DNA of 64,000 bases from JADJOM01 sp963817435 (GTDB lineage Bacteria; Gemmatimonadota; Gemmatimonadetes; Gemmatimonadales; GWC2-71-9): the NCBI GenBank assembly GCA_963817435.1, contig CAWFNY010000004.1, positions 62,001-126,000 of the forward strand. Direction: 5' to 3'. Shown piece after piece: positions 43,972 through 52,581 of the stretch (its first letter is position 1; the number at the start of each line of letters is the position of its first letter). Position numbers and translations under genes: made by a program. The notes beneath the pieces are model-generated. The model was not told the origin of the DNA and ran no database searches. It was given only the letters and a program-made list of their open reading frames with translations.

Positions 43972-45323
43972 CCACCATTACCCAGCCGAGACCATCGGCT
44001 CCGGCCTGGCGCCTGCCGCGCCGGACGCCGAGCCTGCCGGAGGCCTATCAGTCGGTCACGATTCCGGCGGGTGCCGGCGTGTGGCGGAAGATGCTGGCCT
44101 TTGCCGGCCCCGGGTACATGGTCGCGGTGGGTTACATGGATCCGGGCAACTGGGCCACCGATCTCGCCGGCGGCGCCCGCTTCGGCTACACCCTGCTCAG
44201 CGTCATCCTCATCTCGAACCTGATGGCGATCCTGCTGCAGGGGCTCGCGGTCAAGCTCGGGCTGGTGACCGGCCGCGACCTCGCGCAGGCCTGTCGCGAT
44301 CACTACTCGCGCCCGGTGAGCTTCGTGCTCTGGGTGCTGTGCGAGATCGCGATTGCGGCCTGTGACCTCGCGGAGGTGATCGGTTCGGCCATCGCGCTGA
44401 ACCTGCTCTTCGGGATTCCGCTGCTCTGGGGGGTCTGCCTCACGGCGGTGGACGTGCTGCTCATCCTCCTGCTGCAGCACAAGGGATTCCGCTACCTCGA
44501 GGCCATCGTCATCGTGCTGGTCGCGACGATCGCGGTCTGCTTCGGCGTGGAGCTGCTGCTGGCGCGGCCGGACATGGCGCAGATCGCGGCCGGGCTGGTG
44601 CCGAGCGCGCAGATCGTCACCAACCCGGCGATGCTCTACATCGCGATCGGCATCCTCGGCGCGACGGTGATGCCGCACAACCTCTATCTCCACTCGGCGA
44701 TCGTGCAGACCCGGCGGGTGGCGCCGGGCAGCGCGAGTGTCCGCGAGGCGATCCGCTACGCCACCCTCGACTCGACCCTCGCGCTGATCTTCGCCTTTCT
44801 GATCAACGCGGCGATCCTGATCCTCGCCGCCGCGACCTTCCACGGTTCCGGCCACGAGAACGTGGCCGACATCCACGACGCCCACACGCTGCTCGCGCCG
44901 CTCCTCGGCACCGGGCTCGCGAGCACGCTCTTCGCGCTCGCCCTGCTCGCCTCGGGACAGAACTCCACCATCACCGGCACGCTCGCGGGACAGATCGTGA
45001 TGGAAGGATTCCTCGACATCCGGCTGCCGGCCTGGCTGCGGCGGCTCATCACCCGGCTCATCGCGATCGTGCCCGCGGTGATCGTGACGGCGCTCTACGG
45101 GGAACGGGGCGTGGGGAGCCTGCTCATCCTGAGCCAGGTGATCCTCAGCCTGCAGCTCTCGTTCGCGGTGGTGCCGCTGGTGCTGTTCACCAGCCACAAG
45201 GGGAAGATGGGGGAGTTCGTGAACAGCCGGCCGCTGATGCTCGCGGCGTGGGCGGTGACGGTGGCGATTGTGGGGCTGAACGGCTGGCTGCTGCTTACTA
45301 CGGTGAGGAGTTGGGTGGGCTGA
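43968..45323 (+). CDS. mntH: Nramp-family divalent metal transporter
   Basis: 451 residues with about 11-12 membrane segments. The metal site in segment 1 is in YMDPGNWATDLAGGARFG (DPGN) and the partner motif in segment 6 is MPHNLYLHSAI (MPH). It imports Mn, possibly Fe, with protons. Overlaps the DtxR-family gene by four bases. Repression by that regulator through the TTAGTC/GACTAA box is expected. Confidence 0.93.
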   Translation: MTTITQPRPSAPAWRLPRRTPSLPEAYQSVTIPAGAGVWRKMLAFAGPGYMVAVGYMDPGNWATDLAGGARFGYTLLSVILISNLMAILLQGLAVKLGLVTGRDLAQACRDHYSRPVSFVLWVLCEIAIAACDLAEVIGSAIALNLLFGIPLLWGVCLTAVDVLLILLLQHKGFRYLEAIVIVLVATIAVCFGVELLLARPDMAQIAAGLVPSAQIVTNPAMLYIAIGILGATVMPHNLYLHSAIVQTRRVAPGSASVREAIRYATLDSTLALIFAFLINAAILILAAATFHGSGHENVADIHDAHTLLAPLLGTGLASTLFALALLASGQNSTITGTLAGQIVMEGFLDIRLPAWLRRLITRLIAIVPAVIVTALYGERGVGSLLILSQVILSLQLSFAVVPLVLFTSHKGKMGEFVNSRPLMLAAWAVTVAIVGLNGWLLLTTVRSWVG

Positions 45324-45329
45324 GAGACG

Positions 45330-45496
45330 GTGCGTAGTGCGTGGGTGAATCACGCCGCCTTTGTCGTCCCGAGGGAGCGAAGCGAACCGAGGGATCTCCA
45401 GGGGGTGGGGGCATGGAGCCCACCTTGAGAGATCCCTCGCCGCGTTCGGGATGCCAAATCTGAGACTCCACGAACCAGGCGCCCGGCACTACGCAC
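45330..45496. repeat. nested composite palindrome (outer GTGCGTAGTGC arms, inner degraded GTCATCCC element)
   Basis: Outer arms GTGCGTAGTGC (45330-45340) and GCACTACGCAC (45486-45496) are exact reverse complements. Inside, 45363-45455 is a diverged copy of the dispersed palindrome (GTCGTCCCGAGG...TTCGGGATGCC). It sits between convergent genes. It shows that the inner palindrome can be nested in different outer arms. Confidence 0.65.
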
Positions 45497-45522
45497 TAAT
45501 CCCTAAGCACCAGGCACTCTTT

Positions 45523-46464
45523 CTACTCCCGCATCGCCTCCAGCAACCGCACGAGTCGCTGGTCGCGGGCCTCGCGCAGTTCCGGGAGATGCGGGGTGTA
45601 GGCCTTGTCGATCAGCCGGATGAACCGCTTGCGGTCCTCGATGTCGAGGGTGCTCCAGTCCGCGAGCGACTTCCAGAGCGCTTCGTAGGTACTCAAGAGC
45701 TGCGAGAGGTAGACGTCCACGCCCCACGCCCCCGCCGCCAGGTGATGATCCAGATGCGGGCCTGAACTCACCCAGGCGAGCCCCGGTCCCACCGACATCG
45801 CTCGGTCGACGTCCTCCACATCCAGGACCCCGTCCACCACCAGCTGAATGCACTCCCGCCAGACGGCCGCGTTGAGCCGGGCCGCGATGTTGCCCGGGAC
45901 TTCCTTCTTGAAGACGATCGGCGAGCGGCCCAGCATGCCGAGCCAGAAGCGGATGTCCTCGATGCACTCGGGATCTGTCTTGGGGGAGGGGACGACTTCG
46001 ACCAGCGGGATCAGCTCGACGGGATTGAGCGGGTGAGTGACGAGGAATCGCTCGGGGCGGTCGAGCCGCCCGCACAGCGCCGAGGGGCCGAAGCCGCTCG
46101 CGCAACTGGTGATGATCGCGGCGCGGCGCGCCACCTGTTCGATCAGCCCCAGCGCCTTCAGCTTGACGGGCAGATCCTCGGGGACCGCCTCGATGATCCA
46201 GTCGGCGTCCTCCACCGCCTGCAGCAGGCTCCGCCCGACCCGCATCTGGTTCAGCGCATCCTCCGCCACCTGCGCCTCGGCCCGCTTGAGCCGCACCAGC
46301 GACACCACCCGGTCGCCGATGGCCTCCGCCGCGGGCGACAGGATTTCGGCGTCCGCGTCGTAGATCGTGACCGGCCAGCCAGCGGCGACGGCAAGCGCGG
46401 CCCAGCCCCGGCCGATCTCCCCAGCTCCGACAATGGCGACGCGAGGCGTCTCGAATCGTGTCAT
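45523..46464 (-). CDS. 3-hydroxyacyl-CoA dehydrogenase-family oxidoreductase
   Basis: 313 residues. Rossmann motif VAIVGAGEIGRGWAALA at the N-terminus, then IIEAVPEDLPVKLKAL and the THPLNPVELIPLVEVV segment, with KEVPGNIAARLNAAVWRE. This is the branch with carnitine 3-dehydrogenase and L-gulonate 3-dehydrogenase rather than classic FadB; the substrate is not evident. It is an isolated minus-strand gene, ending convergent with mntH and divergent from the ABC cluster. Confidence 0.82.
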   Translation of the reverse strand: MTRFETPRVAIVGAGEIGRGWAALAVAAGWPVTIYDADAEILSPAAEAIGDRVVSLVRLKRAEAQVAEDALNQMRVGRSLLQAVEDADWIIEAVPEDLPVKLKALGLIEQVARRAAIITSCASGFGPSALCGRLDRPERFLVTHPLNPVELIPLVEVVPSPKTDPECIEDIRFWLGMLGRSPIVFKKEVPGNIAARLNAAVWRECIQLVVDGVLDVEDVDRAMSVGPGLAWVSSGPHLDHHLAAGAWGVDVYLSQLLSTYEALWKSLADWSTLDIEDRKRFIRLIDKAYTPHLPELREARDQRLVRLLEAMRE

Positions 46465-46572
46465 GGTGTGCTCCTACGATAACGTTGAACGGGCGAGGAG
46501 CCAAGCGTGAGTAGATTGCGGCGCATCCACACGGCGCCACCGCCATGAGGCGATGGCCCTCGACCGGACACC

Positions 46573-47418
46573 ATGACCCTCGGACTGCTGCTTCCGCTGC
46601 TGCTCGCCGGCTCCGCCGATTCGGCCCGCGCCCCTGCGCCACCGGCCCCGTCGGTGCTGGCCTCCGTCGCGCTGGAGCGCCGCCTGGCCGAGCGGCTCGG
46701 CGCGACGGTGGGGGACACGATCTCGATCGGTCTCGACGCCGGAGGTTCGGGGCGCAGCGTCATCGTCGCGGCCGTGTACGAGCCCGCCGCCGACCCCTCC
46801 GCGATCACCAAGCGGGAATACTATCTCCGGCTCCACCTGCCGGATCTCGCCGCGCTGCTCGGCACTCCCGACCGCGTAGACCGGTTCGGAGTCGGGCTTC
46901 TCCCTGGCGTCCGGCCGGCCGCGGCCACCGAGGCGCTCAACCAGGTGGCCTTCGGCTTCCGCGCCTATCCATCCGCCGAGATCGCCAGTGAATCGTCCCA
47001 GACCTTCCGGGTCGTGAGCCGCTTCCACCAAGCCATCGCGGTGATCTCGGTCGTGGCCAGCGCCATCTTCCTCCTCTGCATCATGCTGCTCAAGGTGGAG
47101 GAGCGCCGGCGCGATGCCGCGGTCATGCGCTTCACCGGCATCAGCCGCCGGACCATCTTCAGCGCGCTGCTCCTGGAGGCGATCCTCGTCGCCGCGCTGG
47201 GCTCCGTCATCGGAGTCGGCCTCGCCGTCGCGGCCAGCGCCGTGACCAACCTCTACTACCAGCACTTCTTCGATACCACGCTGGTCTTCTCGATCGTCAC
47301 CCCGGCGATCATCCGCTTCAGCGTGCTGCTCTCCCTCGTACTGGGCGTGCTGGCGGGTTCGCTTGCGGCGTGGCGCCTGATCCGCACCAACCCGATGATC
47401 CTGTGGGGCCGCGGGTGA
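46573..47418 (+). CDS. FtsX-like ABC transporter permease, first
   Basis: 281 residues. An N-terminal hydrophobic segment, a periplasmic part of about 130 residues, and three C-terminal membrane segments with VEERRRDAAVMRFTGISRRTIF typical of the FtsX/LolC coupling helix region. It is shorter than a full MacB/LolC permease. It forms a complex with the next permease and the ATPase; the neighbouring AttH-like protein suggests lipoprotein or secreted-protein handling. Confidence 0.75.
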   Translation: MTLGLLLPLLLAGSADSARAPAPPAPSVLASVALERRLAERLGATVGDTISIGLDAGGSGRSVIVAAVYEPAADPSAITKREYYLRLHLPDLAALLGTPDRVDRFGVGLLPGVRPAAATEALNQVAFGFRAYPSAEIASESSQTFRVVSRFHQAIAVISVVASAIFLLCIMLLKVEERRRDAAVMRFTGISRRTIFSALLLEAILVAALGSVIGVGLAVAASAVTNLYYQHFFDTTLVFSIVTPAIIRFSVLLSLVLGVLAGSLAAWRLIRTNPMILWGRG

Positions 47419-47506
47419 CCGATTGTTCCCTATCGGTGTCGCGCACGGCGTTGGCGCGCACGGCCGTGCGCGCCCACTCGCCGGTGCGCGCCCGCGAGGC
47501 CCGGCC

Positions 47507-48688
47507 GTGAACCCCGTCCGCAACCTGTTCCGCCACCCGATCCGCACCGGGCTCGCGATCGCCGGGATCATGGTGACGACCGCCATGCTGCTCGACATGG
47601 TGCTGCTGTCGGGCGGCATCGAACGCTCCTTCGAGCGACTGCTGCTTGGACGCGGCTTCCAGGTGCGGGTCTCGCCGAAGGGCACGCTTCCATTCGATAC
47701 CGAGGCGACAATCCCGGGAGCCGCCGGCGTTCGCGCGACGATTCTCTCCGACACGGCGGTCGCCGCGGTGGGCCCGCTGCTGGGCGCGGCGCTCTACGCC
47801 CGCCGGTCCGATTCCCTGGTGACGCTCTTCGGCTACGGTGTCGATCCCTCCGCACAGGCGAACTACCAGCTCGACGACGGCCGCGACCTGGGTCCGGCCG
47901 ACAGCACCGGGATCCTGCTGAGCCCGCCCTCGAGCGCGCTGCTCGGCGCCGGCGTGGGCGACACCGTGACCCTCGTGGCGCGACTCGACCCGCAGGCCGC
48001 GGCCGCCGCCGTCGAGCGGCGTCTCATCGTCCGCGGGATCGTCCACTTCCTCTACGACTACAAGGGCCAGCCCTCGGTCGCCGCCTGGCTGCCGGTCATG
48101 CAGGACCTCGCCCGCCGCCGCGCCGAGGACCGGGTCTCCGCCTTCGTCGTGAAAGTCCGGGACGACGCGGCGCTCGCCGCCACCACCGATCGGCTCCGCG
48201 CCGCGCTGCCGGCCCTCGAGATCAACAGCGTCGGCGACATGCTGGTGCACTTCCGCGAACGCCTCGTCTATTTCCGCCAGCTCTCCTACATCCTCGGCAC
48301 CATCAGCCTCGGCGTGACGGTGCTGCTGGTCACCACCCTCATGACCATCACGGTGAACGAGCGCCTCGGCGAGATCGCGACGCTCCGCGCCATCGGCGTC
48401 AGCCAGGGGAGCATCGTGCGCGGCGTGATGCTCGAGGGGGGCACCCTCACCCTGATCGGCGGCAGCCTCGGCGTGCTGCTCGGCGTGCTCACCGCGGAAT
48501 ACCTCGACCGCATCCTCACCGCCTTCCCCGGGCTTCCGGCTGCGATCTCGTTCTTCGTCCCCGAACCGCGAAGTCTCGCGGTCGCCGCACTGGTACTGGT
48601 GCTGACCGGCATTCTCGCCGGCGCCTATCCCGCGCTGCTCGCCGCGCGGGCGCCGATCGCCGCGACCCTCCGGAGCGACGCCACATGA
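47507..48688 (+). CDS. FtsX-like ABC transporter permease, second
   Basis: 393 residues from the GTG at 47507 (VNPVRNLFRHPIRTG); an upstream extension is unlikely because NLFRHPIRTGLAIAGI is the family N-terminus. One N-terminal membrane segment, a MacB-like periplasmic core (about 40-245), and three C-terminal segments with NERLGEIATLRAIGVSQGSI, the coupling-helix signature. Partner of the first permease and the ATPase. Confidence 0.87.
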   Translation: MNPVRNLFRHPIRTGLAIAGIMVTTAMLLDMVLLSGGIERSFERLLLGRGFQVRVSPKGTLPFDTEATIPGAAGVRATILSDTAVAAVGPLLGAALYARRSDSLVTLFGYGVDPSAQANYQLDDGRDLGPADSTGILLSPPSSALLGAGVGDTVTLVARLDPQAAAAAVERRLIVRGIVHFLYDYKGQPSVAAWLPVMQDLARRRAEDRVSAFVVKVRDDAALAATTDRLRAALPALEINSVGDMLVHFRERLVYFRQLSYILGTISLGVTVLLVTTLMTITVNERLGEIATLRAIGVSQGSIVRGVMLEGGTLTLIGGSLGVLLGVLTAEYLDRILTAFPGLPAAISFFVPEPRSLAVAALVLVLTGILAGAYPALLAARAPIAATLRSDAT

Positions 48689-48743
48689 CCCGACCCCGAT
48701 CACCCGCCGCCGCGTGCGTACCGATCCCGGAGGCGTTTCCCAG

Positions 48744-49460
48744 ATGAGCAGGCAAAACCAGCTCCCCGGTGCTCCCCCGATCCTGGTCGCACGCGAGCTC
48801 TGCAAGGACTACCCGATGAACGGGGAGACGGTACACGCGCTCCGCGGAGTCTCGCTCGACGTGCGGTCCGGCGAATACGTCGCGATCGTCGGCCCCTCCG
48901 GCTGCGGCAAGTCCACGCTGCTGCAGCTCCTGGGCGGCATCGACACGCCGACCAGCGGCAGCGTCACCCTGAACGGTGCCGCGCTCGAGCGGCTCAGCGA
49001 CCGCGAACTCACCCGGCTCCGCCTCACCAAGCTCGGCTTCGTCTTCCAGCGCTTTCATCTCCTGCCGGTGCTGAGCGCGGCGGAGAATGTCGAGCTGCCG
49101 ATGGCGGAGGCCGGGATGGACCGCGCGCCGCGGCGGGCGCGCGCCGCCGAACTGCTGGGCTACGTCGGGCTCGCGGGGCGGAGCGACCATCGCGCCACCC
49201 AGCTCTCGGGTGGCGAGATGCAGCGGGTCGCTCTGGCCCGCGCACTCGCCAACCATCCCTCCGTGATCCTGGCCGATGAGCCCACCGGCGAACTCGACGC
49301 TGCCACGGGGCGGGGGATCCTCGATCTCTTCCGCCGCCTGTCGCTCGATGGCGTCACCCTGGTCGTGGTCACCCACGACGAGCGCCTCGCCGCGGAGGCG
49401 GGGCGGGTGATTCACATGCTCGACGGCCACATCGTGAGCGATACTCAGGAAGTCCGCTGA
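48744..49460 (+). CDS. LolD/MacB-type ABC ATPase
   Basis: 238 residues from the ATG at 48744 with GGAGG upstream. Walker A GPSGCGKST, signature LSGGEMQRVALARAL, Walker B VILADEPTGELD, H-loop VVTHD. The type that energises FtsX-like permeases for lipoprotein, peptide or macrolide export by mechanotransmission. The next gene begins after a 40-base pyrimidine tract related to the heptamer repeats. Confidence 0.93.
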   Translation: MSRQNQLPGAPPILVARELCKDYPMNGETVHALRGVSLDVRSGEYVAIVGPSGCGKSTLLQLLGGIDTPTSGSVTLNGAALERLSDRELTRLRLTKLGFVFQRFHLLPVLSAAENVELPMAEAGMDRAPRRARAAELLGYVGLAGRSDHRATQLSGGEMQRVALARALANHPSVILADEPTGELDAATGRGILDLFRRLSLDGVTLVVVTHDERLAAEAGRVIHMLDGHIVSDTQEVR

Positions 49461-49462
49461 GC

Positions 49463-49498
49463 TTCCTCTTCCCTCTTCCCTCTTCCCCTTCCCTCACC
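49463..49498 (+). repeat. single pyrimidine heptamer arm (TCTTCCC)n in an operon
   Basis: TTCCTC then TCTTCCC repeats fill the gap between the ABC ATPase stop and the next start codon. The tract removes any purine-rich ribosome site, so the following gene has no visible Shine-Dalgarno sequence. Confidence 0.7.
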
Positions 49499-49500
49499 CC

Positions 49501-50949
49501 ATGCTCCTGACCCTCGCCTTCCGCCACCTGCTCGTGAAGAAGGGCCGCTCCCTCTTCCTGCTGCTGGGGTACGGCCTCGGCGTGGGCGTGATGATCGTGC
49601 TGCTCTCGGTCGGCGCGGCCATGCTGGACCAGTCGCGCGATGTGTCGCTCGTCGGTGGCGGCGAGGTGACCGTGCTGCCGCAGGGGATCGATGTCGAGGC
49701 GATGCGGACCGGCGGGGTGAGTGGGATGTTCTTCGGGATCGACCGGGCGCGTTTCCTGACCCGCCAGCTGCTCGGCGGCGAGCGTCACGCCGACCTGGTG
49801 CGCAGCGTGTCACCCGCGATCGAGAACAAGGTCGTGTATCTGAGCCACCGTGGTGAGGTCGTCGCCGCGCGCGCCGGCGGAGAGATCCCCAGCCGCGCCG
49901 CCGCCCTCGGCGCAGGCCTCAGGGTGCTCGACGGCGAATGGCACGATGCCCCCGCCGACTCCGCCTGGATCGCGCCGGCCGCGGGGGCGCTCTACGACGA
50001 GCTGGACCATTTCCACCTCCCGCCCGTCGCCGACTCGAGCTGGGGGGAGTGGCACTACTTCAACATCGCCGCGGGCCCGGCGGAGTGGTGGTACATCACC
50101 TACCTGGTTGGCGGCGAGGTGCCGCACGGGCGCTGGGGCGGGCAACTGCTGGTATCACACCGGAAGCCTGACGGCCGTTACGACCACTTCACCGCCGCCG
50201 TGCCGTCGGATTCCGTCGTCTTCGACACCGCACGCGCCGACCTCACGCTCGGCGGTAACACCGTGCGGCAGCGCGATGGCCGCTACACGCTCGTCGCCGC
50301 CGCGAAGGGCGCGGCCGGAGTATTCACGGTCGAGCTCGCGGTCACCCCCGAGCGCAATCGCTACTTCCCGCCCGTCGATCTGCGCGAGGGCGAGTTCATC
50401 TCCGGCTACGTCGTCCCCGCACTCTCCGCCACCGCAAGCGGACGCGTCTGCGTCGGCCGGCGCTGCGCCACCCTCGACCGGGTGCCCGCCTACCACGATC
50501 ACAACTGGGGCGTCTGGCGCAACGTCACCTGGGACTGGGGCGCGGCGCGCGGCAAGAGCTTCAGCCTGCTGTACGGCGGCGTCTACGCCCCCGACGATTC
50601 CGCCGCGCTCCGTAACACCGGCACCGCGCGGCTGCTCGTGGCACTGGTCGATTCGCTCGGCGTGCGACAGATCCTCCGCGCGAACGAGGTGACCTACGCC
50701 GGGCGGCATCCCCTGAGCGCGCCCTCCGGCGTGCAGGCGCCAGCGTCATTCAGCTTCATCGCGACCCGCGAAGCAGACACCCTGCGCGTCACCGCGCAAA
50801 TCGCCGACTTCCAGGCGACCAGCCGGACCTCGGCGGGCATGGGTGTGAACTTCCTGCAGATGCGCGGCGCGTTCCATCTCGAGGGGAGAGTCGGTGGCGT
50901 CGCGGTGACGGACGACGGGACGGGGTTCTTCGAGACCTACGTGAAGTAG
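49501..50949 (+). CDS. MacB-like N-terminus fused to an AttH/lipocalin-like domain
   Basis: 482 residues. The first 40 residues (LLVKKGRSLFLLLGYGLGVG...) are the first membrane segment of an FtsX/MacB permease with a partial periplasmic core, and the rest (from about 170) is an AttH/CrtC-like beta domain with WGEWHYFNIAAGPAEWWYIT and YHDHNWGVWRNVTWDWG. AttH proteins accompany ABC systems of the AttEFGH type. The remaining permease segments are absent, so this looks like a membrane-anchored AttH partner formed by fusion. No ribosome site is visible because a pyrimidine repeat lies upstream. Confidence 0.75.
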   Translation: MLLTLAFRHLLVKKGRSLFLLLGYGLGVGVMIVLLSVGAAMLDQSRDVSLVGGGEVTVLPQGIDVEAMRTGGVSGMFFGIDRARFLTRQLLGGERHADLVRSVSPAIENKVVYLSHRGEVVAARAGGEIPSRAAALGAGLRVLDGEWHDAPADSAWIAPAAGALYDELDHFHLPPVADSSWGEWHYFNIAAGPAEWWYITYLVGGEVPHGRWGGQLLVSHRKPDGRYDHFTAAVPSDSVVFDTARADLTLGGNTVRQRDGRYTLVAAAKGAAGVFTVELAVTPERNRYFPPVDLREGEFISGYVVPALSATASGRVCVGRRCATLDRVPAYHDHNWGVWRNVTWDWGAARGKSFSLLYGGVYAPDDSAALRNTGTARLLVALVDSLGVRQILRANEVTYAGRHPLSAPSGVQAPASFSFIATREADTLRVTAQIADFQATSRTSAGMGVNFLQMRGAFHLEGRVGGVAVTDDGTGFFETYVK

Positions 50950-51033
50950 CAGCCGCATCCCGGGAGTCTCGGGCTACTGCTTGCCGCGGATCTTGAACGC
51001 CATGCCGTTGCGGCGAGGATGCCTGCTGCTGCG

Positions 51034-52581
51034 CTACAACCCCAGCCGCAGGGTGAGCGCCGCCGTGTAGTACCGGAACGCGCCCGTGGTGCTGCTCACC
51101 GCGCTGTTGGAGAACCCGCCGGAGAGCGCGACCTCGTTGATCGTCGCCCAACGCCGCGCGAGCCGCGCCTCGGCGTGCCACTCCGACTGCGCCCGGCCAT
51201 TCTTCGTCACCTGCTGGGCTCCAAGTCCACCCGAGAGCTTCGCCTCCCACCGCTGGACGCCGTAGGTGTAGGAGCCCCGTGCCTCACCCACAAGAAAACG
51301 ATCCGGGGAGAAATAGCCGACCCTCTTCGTGTCGTACCCGAGCGCCCTGCCGTACACGCCGACCGTGAAGCGCTGCGCCAGCCGCTGGGTGAGGGCAACG
51401 ACCAGCGACCTGCGCTGATTGTTGTCGGAGATCCACCCGATTCCCCCTCCCACTCCAAGCGAGAGCGTCGGGGTGAGTTCGGCATCTCCATCCACCGAGA
51501 TCTCGTCGATGTCGATCCGGTTCCCGACCAGGAACGCCGTCTCGTCGAAGCTGTAGTGCGCGTAGCCGAGCCCGACGCCGGCACCCGGGCTCAGCCGATA
51601 GCTCGCGCTGGCGCGCCACGTGCCGAGGGAGCGATCGGTGCCGAACTCGTTGCTCAGTCTCCGCGCGCCGAGCGCGCCGGTGAGGCTGAGGTCTCCGGTG
51701 CCGTAAGTCGCGCCCGCTTCTCCCGAGAGCCGGGTGCCATGCTGGACCGGGTCGCTCACTTCCATCAGGCCGACGCTGCCGAAGGCACGGAGCCCCTGCG
51801 CCACGAGGAAGGAGGTGCCGACACTCTGCCACCAGGCGTTGTTGCGGTCCGAGTCGTGGCCGAAGCCCAGCGTGACGTCGAGCCTCGGCCGGCGGATGGC
51901 GCGGATCTGCTGCTGCATGTCGCGCGCGGTCCGGTCTTCCGGCGCCACCGCCAGTGCCAGCGTCGCGTAATGCTCGGCTTCGTCGGTGCGGCCCTGCCAA
52001 TGCTTGAGCTGCGCCAGCGCGACCAGCGCCTCGGCATCGCTGGGGTCCGCGTCGATCAGCGAGCGGAACTCCCGGTCGGCCTCCTGATACCGTCCCGACC
52101 AGGCGCGCGCCTGCGCCCGCCCGAATCGGGCATCCCGATTGTCAGGCCGCTCGGCGAGCAGGGAGTCATACCGGATGACCGAGGCGCGGTAGTCGCCCTT
52201 CCAGGCGTACATTCTCGCCTCGTAGAGCCGCACGTCGGGGTCCGCCGGCTCCACCTCTCGCGCATCCCGGAGGAGTGCGAGGGCCGAATCGACCTTGCCA
52301 TCCCACGAGGCCAGTACCGCGAGCCGATAGAGCGCACGCACGCTGCCGGGATCGTCATGCAATGCCAGTTCGTAGGCGTGCTTCGCGCCGGCGAAGTTGC
52401 CCGCGAGCCAGAGCGAATCGCCGGCGGCAAGCTGGGCGGCGAGTGGGGAGGCGAGGAGCAGGGCCAGCGCGGTTGTCATCCCGCGGAAGCGGAGCGACCG
52501 AGGGATCCCTTTCGGTGCACACCGAGAGGGATCCCTCGCTGCGCTCGGGATGACAACGCTCGTGATTCGCCACCGCATCAT
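51034..52581 (-). CDS. TPR protein with YaiO-type outer-membrane beta-barrel
   Basis: About 515 residues from the ATG at 52581, which overlaps the preceding stop codon (ATGATG), or 481 from ATG 52479. TPR-like helices cover about residues 55-260 (YELALHDDPGSVRALYRLA, ADPSDAEALVALAQLKHW), then a YaiO-like barrel (LGFGHDSDRNNAWW to LTLRLGL). The first codons read MMRWRITS and the signal core ALALLLASPLAAQ, but a copy of the GTCATCCC palindrome (52472-52557) is inserted between them in frame. The gene can either read through the element or restart at the ATG in the element's tip. It probably forms a polysaccharide-related outer membrane unit with the upstream glycosidase. Confidence 0.75.
   Translation of the reverse strand: MMRWRITSVVIPSAARDPSRCAPKGIPRSLRFRGMTTALALLLASPLAAQLAAGDSLWLAGNFAGAKHAYELALHDDPGSVRALYRLAVLASWDGKVDSALALLRDAREVEPADPDVRLYEARMYAWKGDYRASVIRYDSLLAERPDNRDARFGRAQARAWSGRYQEADREFRSLIDADPSDAEALVALAQLKHWQGRTDEAEHYATLALAVAPEDRTARDMQQQIRAIRRPRLDVTLGFGHDSDRNNAWWQSVGTSFLVAQGLRAFGSVGLMEVSDPVQHGTRLSGEAGATYGTGDLSLTGALGARRLSNEFGTDRSLGTWRASASYRLSPGAGVGLGYAHYSFDETAFLVGNRIDIDEISVDGDAELTPTLSLGVGGGIGWISDNNQRRSLVVALTQRLAQRFTVGVYGRALGYDTKRVGYFSPDRFLVGEARGSYTYGVQRWEAKLSGGLGAQQVTKNGRAQSEWHAEARLARRWATINEVALSGGFSNSAVSSTTGAFRYYTAALTLRLGL
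52472..52557. repeat. GTTGTCATCCC palindrome, 86 bp, inside a signal-peptide coding region
   Basis: Ends GTTGTCATCCC and GGGATGACAAC; the inner part carries AGGGATCCCT. Same family as 55665-55758, 58928-59013 and 61798-61886. The tip supplies an ATG for the YaiO-like gene. Read in frame, it adds about 29 residues between the n-region and h-region of the signal peptide. Confidence 0.8.
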
